64,000 bases of DNA. It comes from Branchiostoma floridae. Its lineage: Eukaryota; Chordata; Leptocardii; Amphioxiformes; Branchiostomatidae. Shown here in pieces: positions 12,094-24,056 of this stretch. A model generated the notes under the pieces. The model did not search any database. It worked only from the letters and a program-made list of their open reading frames with translations, and was not told where the DNA came from. A program made the position numbers and the translations under genes. Position 1 is the first letter of the stretch, and the number at the start of each line of letters is the position of its first letter. The stretch covers positions 5,218,982 to 5,282,981 of the forward strand of contig NC_049985.1 in the NCBI RefSeq assembly GCF_000003815.2. The letters run 5' to 3'.

Positions 12094-13891
12094 AAGGTTC
12101 CGGGTCGGAGTTCAAATCTGACCGGAGTTGGCGGAAGGGTGGTGTAATAGGCCGGAAGTGCGCTGTTGTCTCCCTAACTTTTGCTCCCTATGGCTTGGTG
12201 ATCGTTATAGCTGAGCATAGATTTGTCGTATTTTCTGAAAAGCCCGTGGGTTGTATTGTTTTTGTGCGAGGAGTAGTTGGTCGGCCAGCGAAACCATTTT
12301 TGTATTAGTCCGCTGCAAGGGTGATGCGGTTTTTTCGCCTGATGACCCAAATAGCGGCGTTTTTCATGCGATTTCGAAGAAATGACGTCATCGGAGATTG
12401 CAAAAAAGTTATCACATGGAATTTTTTTATTTTCATTTTACACAAACATGAAGAATTTAGCTTCTCTACCACGTAGGCCGTTATCCTGGGAAAATTCGTT
12501 TTTTCCAAGCAGCTTCGATCAAAAAAGTGTTAAAAAATGATAGTTTTCGGGTCCAAAATTAAAATTTTACTACATATTCTAACCAAAATAAAGAGGCAAC
12601 AGACGGTACCAATAGGTTTGTCGGAAAGAGACAGTAAACGGCTTTCCGCCATATTGATTAAGTTTCGCGTCCTACGTTTACTAGCGGAACTGTAGCCCTT
12701 CGGCCTGAGGCTGCCCGCCAACCTCCGAAATCGTAAAAGAAACTCCGGTCCGATACCTTAATAGGGCGGTGCTTGTACCTTATATGACGTCATAGATGAC
12801 GTAATTTCGACGCATTTTAAAGTTTCCATCAGATGTCGTTATATTGTGTAAAAACAAACACCGTTTTTCATTTTTCTAGTTAAAAAGTCAGCATATTCAT
12901 GTACAGGCCCTAGGCGCCCCCCTCCCCCTTTTCACCCCCCCCCCCCCCTTAGAACTACCATTACGGGCAACTTTAATCGATTCTGGCGGGCAGAATTTTC
13001 CAAAATCATATCTTTCTCTATGTCATTTGATTGGAGCCGACCTCTGTCGTTCACCTATCGCATATGTTCGCGATGCCGTGCATTAGTAGGATTTAAATGG
13101 GCATTAAAGCTGAAATCTTGGTGCTTTAAGCCCTAACTTAAGGAGAAACTGGGTTTACTGACTTTCGGCTCATAGCTCCTTAACGCGGCGATCTTTTTTT
13201 CTTTCGGTGGTATGTAGTAATAGCCTATTAAAAGCACTACACATCTTTGCCGCGCTTATTCCAACTGCCCGCTTCTAGCGCCGACAATAACATCCAGTTT
13301 GTGCTTTGCACTGTGTAAGAATGCATTCTTGCACACAATTGGGGCGCATTGTGCTTCTTAAGGGGCCGTTCACGGCGAAGTAGTTAAGAGTTTGGTGTCG
13401 GACGCGTTTGATTCTGAAAGTGTGAGATCTGGTCTACTGCTCCATGTCAAAATCTGGCACATTCTTCATTTTACTTACAAGCGACGAACTTAAAACGCGA
13501 CCCCCTGCTGTTTTCCTTGAGCAACCTCTGACGTCACTCCGTGACGTCAGCGATGCCAACATTTAAAGACGGTTTTCTACCGATGTGTAGCACCGAAACG
13601 ACGGAGAGTGCACATACTTTCCCGGACAAGTTTATGGGCAGACTTTGCACCCCATTTATCCGTTTTCAGAAAAGCGATGTCAGAAAAAAGCATGTTTTTT
13701 AATGTTTCTGTATTAAAACGTAGGTTCAATATGCATCTAGGCTTGATAGCCTCAAAATACAGTGTTTTTGACCTGACTTTAAACCGCTCCTGTGGGAAAA
13801 GTAACCATCGGAGACAAACCAAATTTGGATATATGGTAGATATGAACTTTTTAAGTAATAAAAATACATATTGAGAAAAAATGTCCCTCTT
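12094..13891 (+). repeat. 1,798-bp tandem unit, copy 1
   Basis: The unit begins AAGGTTCCGGGTCGGAGTTC and is followed head to tail by a second full copy exactly 1,798 bp later. Small open frames inside it are identical in every copy because the DNA is nearly identical; none resembles a known protein. It contains a poly-C run and TGACGTCA-type palindromes. I do not recognise a transposon family. Confidence 0.9.
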
Positions 13892-15689
13892 AAGGTTCCG
13901 GGTCGGAGTTCAAATCTGACCGGAGTTGGCGGAAGGGTGGTGTAATAGGCCGGAAGTGCGCTGTTGTCTCCCTAACTTTTGCTCCCTATGGCTTGGTGAT
14001 CGTTATAGCTGAGCATAGATTTGTCGTATTTTCTGAAAAGCCCGTGGGTTGTATTGTTTTTGTGCGAGGAGTAGTTGGTCGGCCAGCGAAACCATTTTTG
14101 TATTAGTCCGCTGCAAGGGTGATGCGGTTTTTTCGCCTGATGACCCAAATAGCGGCGTTTTTCATGCGATTTCGAAGAAATGACGTCATCGGAGATTGCA
14201 AAAAAGTTATCACATGGAATTTTTTTATTTTCATTTTACACAAACATGAAGAATTTAGCTTCTCTACCACGTAGGCCGTTATCCTGGGAAAATTCGTTTT
14301 TTCCAAGCAGCTTCGATCAAAAAAGTGTTAAAAAATGATAGTTTTCGGGTCCAAAATTAAAATTTTACTACATATTCTAACCAAAATAAAGAGGCAACAG
14401 ACGGTACCAATAGGTTTGTCGGAAAGAGACAGTAAACGGCTTTCCGCCATATTGATTAAGTTTCGCGTCCTACGTTTACTAGCGGAACTGTAGCCCTTCG
14501 GCCTGAGGCTGCCCGCCAACCTCCGAAATCGTAAAAGAAACTCCGGTCCGATACCTTAATAGGGCGGTGCTTGTACCTTATATGACGTCATAGATGACGT
14601 AATTTCGACGCATTTTAAAGTTTCCATCAGATGTCGTTATATTGTGTAAAAACAAACACCGTTTTTCATTTTTCTAGTTAAAAAGTCAGCATATTCATGT
14701 ACAGGCCCTAGGCGCCCCCCTCCCCCTTTTCACCCCCCCCCCCCCCTTAGAACTACCATTACGGGCAACTTTAATCGATTCTGGCGGGCAGAATTTTCCA
14801 AAATCATATCTTTCTCTATGTCATTTGATTGGAGCCGACCTCTGTCGTTCACCTATCGCATATGTTCGCGATGCCGTGCATTAGTAGGATTTAAATGGGC
14901 ATTAAAGCTGAAATCTTGGTGCTTTAAGCCCTAACTTAAGGAGAAACTGGGTTTACTGACTTTCGGCTCATAGCTCCTTAACGCGGCGATCTTTTTTTCT
15001 TTCGGTGGTATGTAGTAATAGCCTATTAAAAGCACTACACATCTTTGCCGCGCTTATTCCAACTGCCCGCTTCTAGCGCCGACAATAACATCCAGTTTGT
15101 GCTTTGCACTGTGTAAGAATGCATTCTTGCACACAATTGGGGCGCATTGTGCTTCTTAAGGGGCCGTTCACGGCGAAGTAGTTAAGAGTTTGGTGTCGGA
15201 CGCGTTTGATTCTGAAAGTGTGAGATCTGGTCTACTGCTCCATGTCAAAATCTGGCACATTCTTCATTTTACTTACAAGCGACGAACTTAAAACGCGACC
15301 CCCTGCTGTTTTCCTTGAGCAACCTCTGACGTCACTCCGTGACGTCAGCGATGCCAACATTTAAAGACGGTTTTCTACCGATGTGTAGCACCGAAACGAC
15401 GGAGAGTGCACATACTTTCCCGGACAAGTTTATGGGCAGACTTTGCACCCCATTTATCCGTTTTCAGAAAAGCGATGTCAGAAAAAAGCATGTTTTTTAA
15501 TGTTTCTGTATTAAAACGTAGGTTCAATATGCATCTAGGCTTGATAGCCTCAAAATACAGTGTTTTTGACCTGACTTTAAACCGCTCCTGTGGGAAAAGT
15601 AACCATCGGAGACAAACCAAATTTGGATATATGGTAGATATGAACTTTTTAAGTAATAAAAATACATATTGAGAAAAAATGTCCCTCTT
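13892..15689 (+). repeat. 1,798-bp tandem unit, copy 2
   Basis: Second complete unit, seemingly without internal differences from copy 1, which points to a very recent duplication or to an assembly repeat. Confidence 0.9.
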
Positions 15690-16353
15690 AAGGTTCCGGG
15701 TCGGAGTTCAAATCTGACCGGAGTTGGCGGAAGGGTGGTGTAATAGGCCGGAAGTGCGCTGTTGTCTCCCTAACTTTTGCTCCCTATGGCTTGGTGATCG
15801 TTATAGCTGAGCATAGATTTGTCGTATTTTCTGAAAAGCCCGTGGGTTGTATTGTTTTTGTGCGAGGAGTAGTTGGTCGGCCAGCGAAACCATTTTTGTA
15901 TTAGTCCGCTGCAAGGGTGATGCGGTTTTTTCGCCTGATGACCCAAATAGCGGCGTTTTTCATGCGATTTCGAAGAAATGACGTCATCGGAGATTGCAAA
16001 AAAGTTATCACATGGAATTTTTTTATTTTCATTTTACACAAACATGAAGAATTTAGCTTCTCTACCACGTAGGCCGTTATCCTGGGAAAATTCGTTTTTT
16101 CCAAGCAGCTTCGATCAAAAAAGTGTTAAAAAATGATAGTTTTCGGGTCCAAAATTAAAATTTTACTACATATTCTAACCAAAATAAAGAGGCAACAGAC
16201 GGTACCAATAGGTTTGTCGGAAAGAGACAGTAAACGGCTTTCCGCCATATTGATTAAGTTTCGCGTCCTACGTTTACTAGCGGAACTGTAGCCCTTCGGC
16301 CTGAGGCTGCCCGCCAACCTCCGAAATCGTAAAAGAAACTCCGGTCCGATACC
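15690..16353 (+). repeat. 1,798-bp tandem unit, partial copy 3
   Basis: The first 664 bp of the unit, ending at CCGGTCCGATACC, where the sequence returns to GTPase promoter DNA. Confidence 0.9.
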
Positions 16354-16524
16354 ACAACGTATGCAAAACGATCGAAACCTTTTCGAAGAAATTACGTTCA
16401 ATGGTTCGAGACCCACCCACAGACTAAGAGCGTTGAAACCTGTTTAATCTTTAGTGGTTAATAACACCGCTATGATCGCTACCTTGAAGACACCAAGTAG
16501 TCTGGTGGCAGAGAACGATAAGCG
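16354..16524 (+). promoter_or_regulatory. Proximal half of the ancestral GTPase promoter with GAS-like site
   Basis: TATGCAAAACGATCGAAACC is followed by TTCGAAGAA (16382-16390), which fits the STAT site TTCNNNGAA. The block CGAAACCTTTTCGARGAA also lies upstream of the GTPase genes at 31199 and 57018 and, with changes, at 60277. Here it is cut off from its gene at 20672 by the foldback element. Confidence 0.6.
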
Positions 16525-17579
16525 TGCAATGTGGTCCATACAAAGTTTTTTTGCTGTTTCTATACCTCTGAGGTTTGCTCTATCAGAATCTGGATGATGC
16601 CACTCTGTCATCATTGGGCAATCCGCACAATATGCAAATTAAGGCGGCCATTAAGAAAATTCTTGTTTTCGTCAATATCTCAGTAACCACACATGGTATC
16701 AAATTGATTTTGGTGTCTATCCCCATGTTTTGAGGGGCAAAGAATCAGATTAGGCCATTTTAGTAATGATCACATCAATATTTTGGTTAAATATGCATAA
16801 AATATGCAAATCAAGGCGGTTATTACGGAAAATATTGCTTTCGTCAAAATCTCAGTAACCACACATGCTATAAAAGTAATTTTGGTGTCTATCCCCATGT
16901 TTTGATGGGTAAAGAATTAGATGAAGCCATTTCAGTAAAGATCACACCACTGTTTTGTGCTGAATAGGCATCTAATATGCAAATTAAGGCGTTTTTTACG
17001 GAAAATCTTGCTTTCGTCAATATCTCAGTAACCACACATGGTATTAAAATAATTTGAGTGTCTATCCCCATGTTTTGAGCGGTAAAGAATCAGATTAAGC
17101 CATTTTAGAAATAATCACACCAATATTTTGTGCTGAATAGGCATATAATATGCAAATAAGGCAGTCATTACGGAAAATTTTGTTTGCGTCAATATTTCAG
17201 TAACTACACATGGTATCAAGATAAATTTGGCGTCCATCCCCATGTTTTGAGGGGTAAGGAATCAAACAAAGCCATGTCAGTATTGATCACACAAGTACTT
17301 TATTGAAAATGTTTCAAAAATCAGCTTCAGTGTATATCATATTGGATGCATCCACTTTAATTATGCTTATATATGTTGCCATACTGGTTTGACTCAGTCC
17401 TCCAACAAGTCACATTCACAACCATTGTCACAGACATCAACCTGTCAGGTGTGTAAGTGCCTCTCTGTGATATCCACAAAAAATGTAGCTGGCAAGTGAG
17501 CTATAGCATCCACACATTGCTGTCAAGGTGTATCCGTAGGACAGCCACACTACTGGGGTACAGACTGAGGGAACAGACC

Positions 17580-19530
17580 CTACTGGCCCAGGGGTAACTG
17601 AAAACAGGGGGTATAAACACTTCTGGGGTTATGGGCACTACTGGTGATACATACGTCTGCATCGGGTATGGTATCTGCTATACAGGATGAATGGGCATTA
17701 CGGGAGGTACAGGCACTACTGGGGGTACGGATGCTACAGGGGGTATGGACACCACAGGGGGAACGGACAATACATACGGACACTACTGAGGGTACAGATT
17801 TGACACTACTGAGGGTATGGGCACTACAGTGAAAACTGACACATGGTACAGTGAAAACTGGCATTACAGGTGGTACTGACACTACATGTACTAGATGTTA
17901 CAGCCCGGGCACTACTTGGTAGGGGTGCACAGTGTATCACCAGTACAAAAACGGGTTCTTCTTGGACCGGTCCCAAAAAAGTCGGACCTGAAAAAACTCA
18001 ATTTGGCCCAATGGAGATATGGGAACGTAACTGGGGATATGGACACAACTTACTGTATGGACACCACTGGGGATACAGACACTACAGGTGGTACGGACAC
18101 TACTGGGGGTAATGGACACTACTGGGGGTACGGGCACTACAGGTGGTACGGACACTACTGGGGGTAATGGACACTACTGGGGGTACGGGCACTACAGGTG
18201 GTACGGACACTACTGGGGGTAATGGACACTACTGGGGGTAATGGACACTACTGGGGGTACGGGCACTACTGGAGGTACGGACACTGATGATGATGGCTGT
18301 TTCTTCGTATCCGAAGATCAATGGTAGGCAGACAGGTTGATTAGACGACCAGTCTGCATGGCCTGCACGTGACTTTTTTTAAGGTGAAGGAGGGGTGTGC
18401 ACTTCCTTCTCCACCCTCTCGTCTACTGGCGCACTAAGTCCTACAGGGACAGAACTATTTTGCCACGTAAGACGGCCCCAGCAGATGCAGGTTTATTATT
18501 TGGAGTTTCCATCTCCTAGGAGGACTTCCGACCAAGGATGCAAGGGGTTCCTCCTACCCCTGACTCGTGTGTCATGGCGGGTGCGTCATGCCCGAACATG
18601 CCCCTATGGCCTGTCACCACAACAAAGGCCTGTCACTGCCACTAGCCGCAGCTATGTTCTCATTTACACCTGAGTTAGGTGAGGAAAGTCGTGTAAAGTG
18701 CCTTTCCCAAGGGCACAAGATCGGTGACACGGCAAGCGGATTTGAACCCGGGACCTCTCGGGCCTGAGACCAACGCGCTCCCGATCGTGCCACGCGGTCC
18801 CACGCTCTACATACACTACCGTATGGAGTACGGACACTTCAGGGGGTACCGACACTACAATAGGTACAGACACTGCAGTCAGTGGGTACAGACACTACAC
18901 CTACGTACTTACACTACACCTGGGTACTGATACTGCATTGTACAGAAACTATACTTGGGGTACGGACACAACTGGGAAACAGAGACTATTGGCCTGGGGT
19001 ATCAATGCCAATGGGGTACGGGCATTACTAGGGGGTACGGACACTACAGTACTGAGGGTAAAGACACTACTGAGGGTACGGACACTACTGGGGGTACGGG
19101 AACTACTAGGGGGTACTGACACTACTGAGGGTACTGACACTACTGGGGGTACGGGAACTACTAGGGGGTACTGACACTACTGAGGGTACTGACACTACTG
19201 AGGGTACTGACACTACTGAGGGTACGGGCACTACTTGGGGTATGGATACTACTGGGGGTACGGACACTACTGGGGGTACTGACACTGCTGGGGGTACGGA
19301 CACTACTTGGGGTATCGACACTATTGGGGGTACGGGAACTACTAGGGGGTACGGACACCACCTGGTGGTACGGACACTACTGGGGGTACGGGCACTACTT
19401 GGGGCATGGACACTACTGGGGATGCGGCCGTAAGGACGCTACTGGCCAAGGGGGCATTGGTACTACTGGACGCTACTGGAGGTATGGACACTGCTGTGGA
19501 GGGGAGAATTGACACTACGGGGGTACGGAT
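17580..19530. repeat. GGTACGGACACTACTGGG minisatellite
   Basis: An 18-21-bp unit (GGTACGGACACTACTGGG with variants) recurs through the core of the foldback element, interrupted near 17890-18040 and by a SINE near 18490-18805. Open frames here are artefacts of the repeat. Confidence 0.9.
18490..18805 (-). mobile_element. tRNA-derived SINE inside the minisatellite
   Basis: On the minus strand there is a tRNA-like head (GGGACCGCGTGGCACGATCG, B-box GGTTCAAATCC), then CCCTTGGGAAAGGCACTTTA and CTTTCCTCACCTAACTCAGG, an arrangement I associate with abundant SINEs of lancelet genomes. The 3' limit is uncertain. Confidence 0.6.
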
Positions 19531-20671
19531 ACTTAACGACTTGGATATGCACTGAAGTTGATTTTTGTATATTTTTAATAAAATATTGCAGTGTGATCAA
19601 TACTGACATGGCTAGTCTACTTCCTTACCCCTCAAAACATGGGGATACTAAAATGGATTCATCAGATTCTTAACCCCTCAAGACATGGAGATAGACACCA
19701 AAGGGAATTTAATACCATGTATGGTTACTCAGATATCGACGAAAGCAAGATTTTCCAAAATAACTGCCTTAATTTGCATATTATATGCCTATCCAGCACA
19801 TAATATTGGTGTGATCTTTACTGAAATGGCTTAATCTGATTCTTTACCCTTAAAAACATGGGGATAGACACCAAAATCATTTCTATACCACGTGTGGTTG
19901 CTGAGATATTGACGAAAGCAAGATTTTCCGTAATAACCGCCTTAATTTGCATATTATATGCCTATTCAGCACAAAATATTGGTGTGATCTTTACTAAAAT
20001 GGCCTAATCTGATTCTTTACCCCTCAAAACATGGGGATAGACACTAAAATCTATTTGATACCATGTGTGGTTAATGAGATATTGACGAAAGCAAGATTTT
20101 CCGTAATAACCGCCTTAATTTGCATATTTTATGTATATTTAGCCAAATATTGGTGTGATCTTTACTGAAATGGCTTAATCTGATTCTTTACCCCTCAAAA
20201 CATGGGGATAGACACTAAAAGCTATTTGATACCATGTGTGGTTACTGAGATATTGACGAAAGCAAGATTTTCCGTAATAACCGCCTTAATTTGCATATTT
20301 TATGCATATTAAGCCAAATATTGGTGTGATCATTACTTAAATGGCCTAATCTGATTCTTAACCCCTCAAAACATGGGGATAGACACCAAAATCAATTTGA
20401 TACCATGTGTGGTTACTGAGATATTGACGAAAACAAGAATTTCCTTAATGGCCGCCTTAATTTGCATATTGTGCGAATTGCCCAATGATGACAGAGTGGC
20501 ATCATCCAGATTCTGATAGAGCACACCTCAGAGGTATAGAAACAGCAAAAAAACTTTGTATGGACCATATTGCAAGGTTGTCCAATAAAATGGGGTTTGG
20601 CAACCGGACTAAAGCCAGTGATACAACGGAACGTCATTCGCACCCCTGAACAGTGAACAACAAGCAAAAAC

Positions 20672-23600
20672 ATGGGATCTGGGGTAAGTGTTGCTCTCCT
20701 TACTTGTAACGTGAGTGGCGTCGGATGGCCAAGTGACCAGGCTAGCGGGCGTAAGAAAGGGAGGTCAATGGGTCAATTAATGGTTAACGTTGTGTCCCAC
20801 TTTACACGACCTTCCTCACTCCACCCAGGTATAAAATTGGCACCTTGGGGAGGTAAAAAGGGTAGGAAGGAGAGGGATTGACTCCGAATCTCATTGCCCT
20901 AGACACAATAGCCAGTGACCCTACGACCTCAAAGCTATGGGACCTTCACCTCACCTATTTGACATAGGCTTAGGAAGGAGTGAATTTATATTCAGTCCGT
21001 GTAGGCAACTTTGTTACAGATGGTAAGTAACCTTGTTAGAGATCATAGTAGATTTAAGTGGATATTGTATGTAAATCAGTGTTTCAATAGAGAAAATTCA
21101 ATCACCACAACGCCATAAAAGCTTCACATCCATCAACCGCTACGACAAAATCATGTTTGCTTGGTTATTGGTCAGTCTTGTATACAAAGATACAGAACGT
21201 TGAGAATACAATGTATGCCAAACATGTGCATCGACATGCCATAGTCATTCCATGAAGTACCGTTGTTGAATAAGTTGTGTAAACGTTGCCACAATGTCAT
21301 TTCTCTTTAGCCAAGCACGCCACCAAAGAAACAAATAGTTAACAAGTTCCATGACGTCACGCAGGACAAGGTCAGAGAGGCCAAGGAAAGGCAGATACAA
21401 AAACAAGAGAGGCAGAAGAAGGAAAAAGAAGAGCGTTGCAAACGACTAAAACAAGACAGGAACAAGAAGAGACAGGAACTACGAAATTATCGATTCGGGA
21501 ATATTCACGGGCAACACTACTTTGCCGGACTGGACATCCGCGACATGCAAGAAGGAGGTCTGAGGATCGGGCTGTTTGGGCCTGCAGGATCAGGAAAAAG
21601 CAGTTTCATCAACACGTGTGAAAGAGCCATGAAGCAGGGCCTCCGCAGAGGTAAGTAAGAGGACGTATCTATCTAAGGTATACAGCATATAACATTTTGG
21701 CTTTTATACCTGCCACAACTACAGCGATCTTTAGAACTAGCAATATGTACAATATTTAACTGAAAAAAAAACAAATGCACAAAAAACTCTCTTCCATGAA
21801 GTCTGATGAGCAATTATCTCTACCACATTTGACCTGTATTTCCTGCCAATCCTTGAAGTACAGTGTATAAGCTTTGCGGTCATCTCCTCGCTCAAGTCCG
21901 CGACCTGTCTTTGTTCGGTTACAGCTCAGCCATAAACAAACTCGGACACACACTATGACAGTCAAATAAACCCGAAAACACGATGTCATTGGTACAGATA
22001 TATAGAATACGGTGTATTCCGTATCACCCGAGGTACCAGCCCGACCGCGGGTCGGATCGCAAGACGGCCGAAGGTCATACCCACCTGAGAAAACCACTGT
22101 TTTGATGCGAAATGCGCCAGAAGTTGAACAAATTTGTTGCCCTCGAAAAAAAAGCGTTGCAACAGTAATGTTCCAACGTCCGAATCAGGTATTCGAACTT
22201 TCGATGGCGCCGTACTCGGCCCACTCGAAACAGTTCGATTTATTCGAATGCAGCCCGTGTGATAAGCCCGGGCCGTACGGAAAGTTATCAGCCGGTCCGG
22301 AACACCCGTATCGAACGTTTTCGCGTCACAGGTATGACATAAAACAACTTATCGCATGCTGTTTTTTGGAAAGATAACCCAGTAGCCCTATTATCGTGCT
22401 ATTTTGTAACAGGAAACGCCGACATCCAAACAGCATATGGGGAGGGCACTATCGTCTTGCAAGAATACTTGGACGACATTGACAATGACTTTTGTCTTGT
22501 CGACACGCGAGGATTCTTCCAACACAACATTGACGAGCTCACAGCGCTGGCCGACATCGTCCACGGACGGATCAGACCTGGCCAGGTATACACTAGACAC
22601 TTTATCTTCCATGCATGAAGAAATTACCGTGTCCAGATATGACAAGTGAGCACTGTCTTACAAATGCCCTGAGGTGGTCATCGTCAAATAGTTAAGGTTC
22701 CGTCATTTACATTTTCCTACTGCCGTTACATTTGTTCAAATACTTTCCCTAATCCCCAGGAGGTCAAATTTGGAAGGTCAGCAGACAAAGAAGAAATCGA
22801 GGAGTACTTCCCCAACTGGCTCCACGCTATCATCATAGTTCTGTCTGCAACAGACCCTCGTCTACAAGACGGTCACACTCATCGGAACAACTTGAAGATT
22901 GTCCGTGACTTCATGCGTCGAAGAGGTAAACTGCCCCCATCACAGAGTTTACAGATATTCTGAGATCCACTGACACTTTGGCCATGTTTGCAGGCGAAAA
23001 ATTTCATAACTTGTTGCCATCAAATATGATAGGGCCACTCACTTCATTGAATAGTCTGAGGCAATCAGAGTTAAGTTTTATGCATGAAAAGCCTTGTGAT
23101 ATTAAGAAAACAACTCGGTACCTGTGAGGCTGGACTATTAGCTGGGTACTTGTTTAAACTCCCCAATGAGATGTATTATGTTAAAGAAGAAGACCCATCT
23201 TTTAAATGGTTCTTGTGTGGACCACACAGACATCTTTTGTTTTTGTTTATCACCTTCACCTTTGACATATTACCCACGATTCATCTCGCTGTGCAAGATA
23301 ACTTTTTAAAGTTAACCAACAAGCCGGTTAACGTATTAAAATACGTTAACCGGCTTGTTGGTTATTTTTTACGGTTGACCGATTGTTATTATGATTCATA
23401 TTCGGATTGGCTAGTTTTTCCTTCAGCTGTGCATTGTGATTGACAGAATCATTTTGATAATTTCCACTAGTGGTCACGGTCATCACTCATCACGACAGGA
23501 TCCACGAAAGTCAAGAGGAAGACATCTTGGCAAAAGCGTCCGCGGCAACCGGTAGTGCCCTTGACCACATCGTCTTCGTCGCCAACTATCACATAGATAA

Positions 23601-24056
23601 GAAGGAAACAGGTCAGTAGGAGAGGCACATTAGTGATATAATGGCTGGAACAGGTACACGTTATGTGCACGTTTTCATTTCAAACAGACAGTTACAACGA
23701 GTTCATATCCTCACATGTAATTATCTGTGGGCACTCAGCACCCTGACTCACATACTGAATCTTGCTCTCTCCCTTTCCCATTCTCTTCAGCTCACTCTTG
23801 TTGTTTGTCTCTTTCTACATCTAGGTTATTGGCGCTTATCCTTCTTATTTTAGTATTTTCTCTGATGGAACTTGTTTCTGTGCTCTCTTTTGTTTTCTTA
23901 GATTACAATACCGAAATGGGCGCCTTGGAAGTGATGAAGTCTGCACTGCATGTTGCGGAACGCTACGTCAAAATGCACAAGTTACAAGAACTAGCGGACA
24001 GGGAGGATGAGACTATAGGGGATAATGCTGAGACGGCATGTGGGGAAGACCAGTGA
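20672..24056 (+). CDS. IFI44-like GTPase with coiled-coil N-terminus
   Basis: Six exons: 20672-20683, 21311-21650, 22413-22585, 22760-22925, 23471-23611, 23902-24056; 328 residues, phases consistent. It starts MGSG|PS, fitting MGxxxS for N-myristoylation. Residues 5-60 are a highly charged coiled coil, followed by the family run-in YRFGNIHGQHYF. G1 GPAGSGKS (94-101), G3 DTRGF (148-152) and G4 THHD (236-239) are intact, so GTP binding is expected. In IFI44 proteins the same order of elements occurs, including a G(R/H)-(I/V)-(R/P) turn after G3. The protein ends in a helical segment (LHVAERYVKMHKLQE) and has no SAM-like module. AATAAA at 24273-24278 is a good poly(A) signal. Its promoter is broken by two large insertions (12094-16353 and 16525-20574), so expression may be altered. 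Confidence 0.8.
23313..23364. repeat. Perfect 25-bp inverted repeat
   Basis: TAACCAACAAGCCGGTTAAC plus GTATT is mirrored after a 2-bp spacer. It lies in an intron of the GTPase gene and may be a tiny MITE or a cruciform-prone hairpin. Confidence 0.85.

Larger units (their letters stand above)
16525..20574. mobile_element. Foldback-type element with long inverted arms
   Basis: The ends are inverted copies: TGCAATRTGGTCCATACAAA reads inward from 16525 and, on the minus strand, from 20574, and the match continues for hundreds of bases with few changes. Each arm is built of ~172-bp direct subrepeats marked by TATGCAAATTAAGGCGG (left at about 16631, 16803, 16976, 17149; right, inverted, five units). 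The core is a GGACACTACTGGGGGTA minisatellite with a SINE in it. Long inverted repeats of tandem subunits are the hallmark of foldback elements (FB of Drosophila, TU of sea urchin). No transposase frame is seen and no clear target duplication, so it would be non-autonomous. Confidence 0.75.

Noticed and set aside
12305-16416. Open frames of 63-96 codons repeated two or three times
   Set aside because: They are identical only because the 1,798-bp DNA unit is repeated; frames overlap on both strands and resemble no protein.
17580-19530. Pro/Val/Ser- or Gly/Thr-rich repeated open frames, and a possible CRISPR-like array
   Set aside because: Units are contiguous variants of one 18-21-bp minisatellite without distinct spacers.
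23084-23443. 119-codon plus-strand frame
   Set aside because: It lies in an intron of the GTPase gene, crosses the perfect hairpin, and has no family resemblance.
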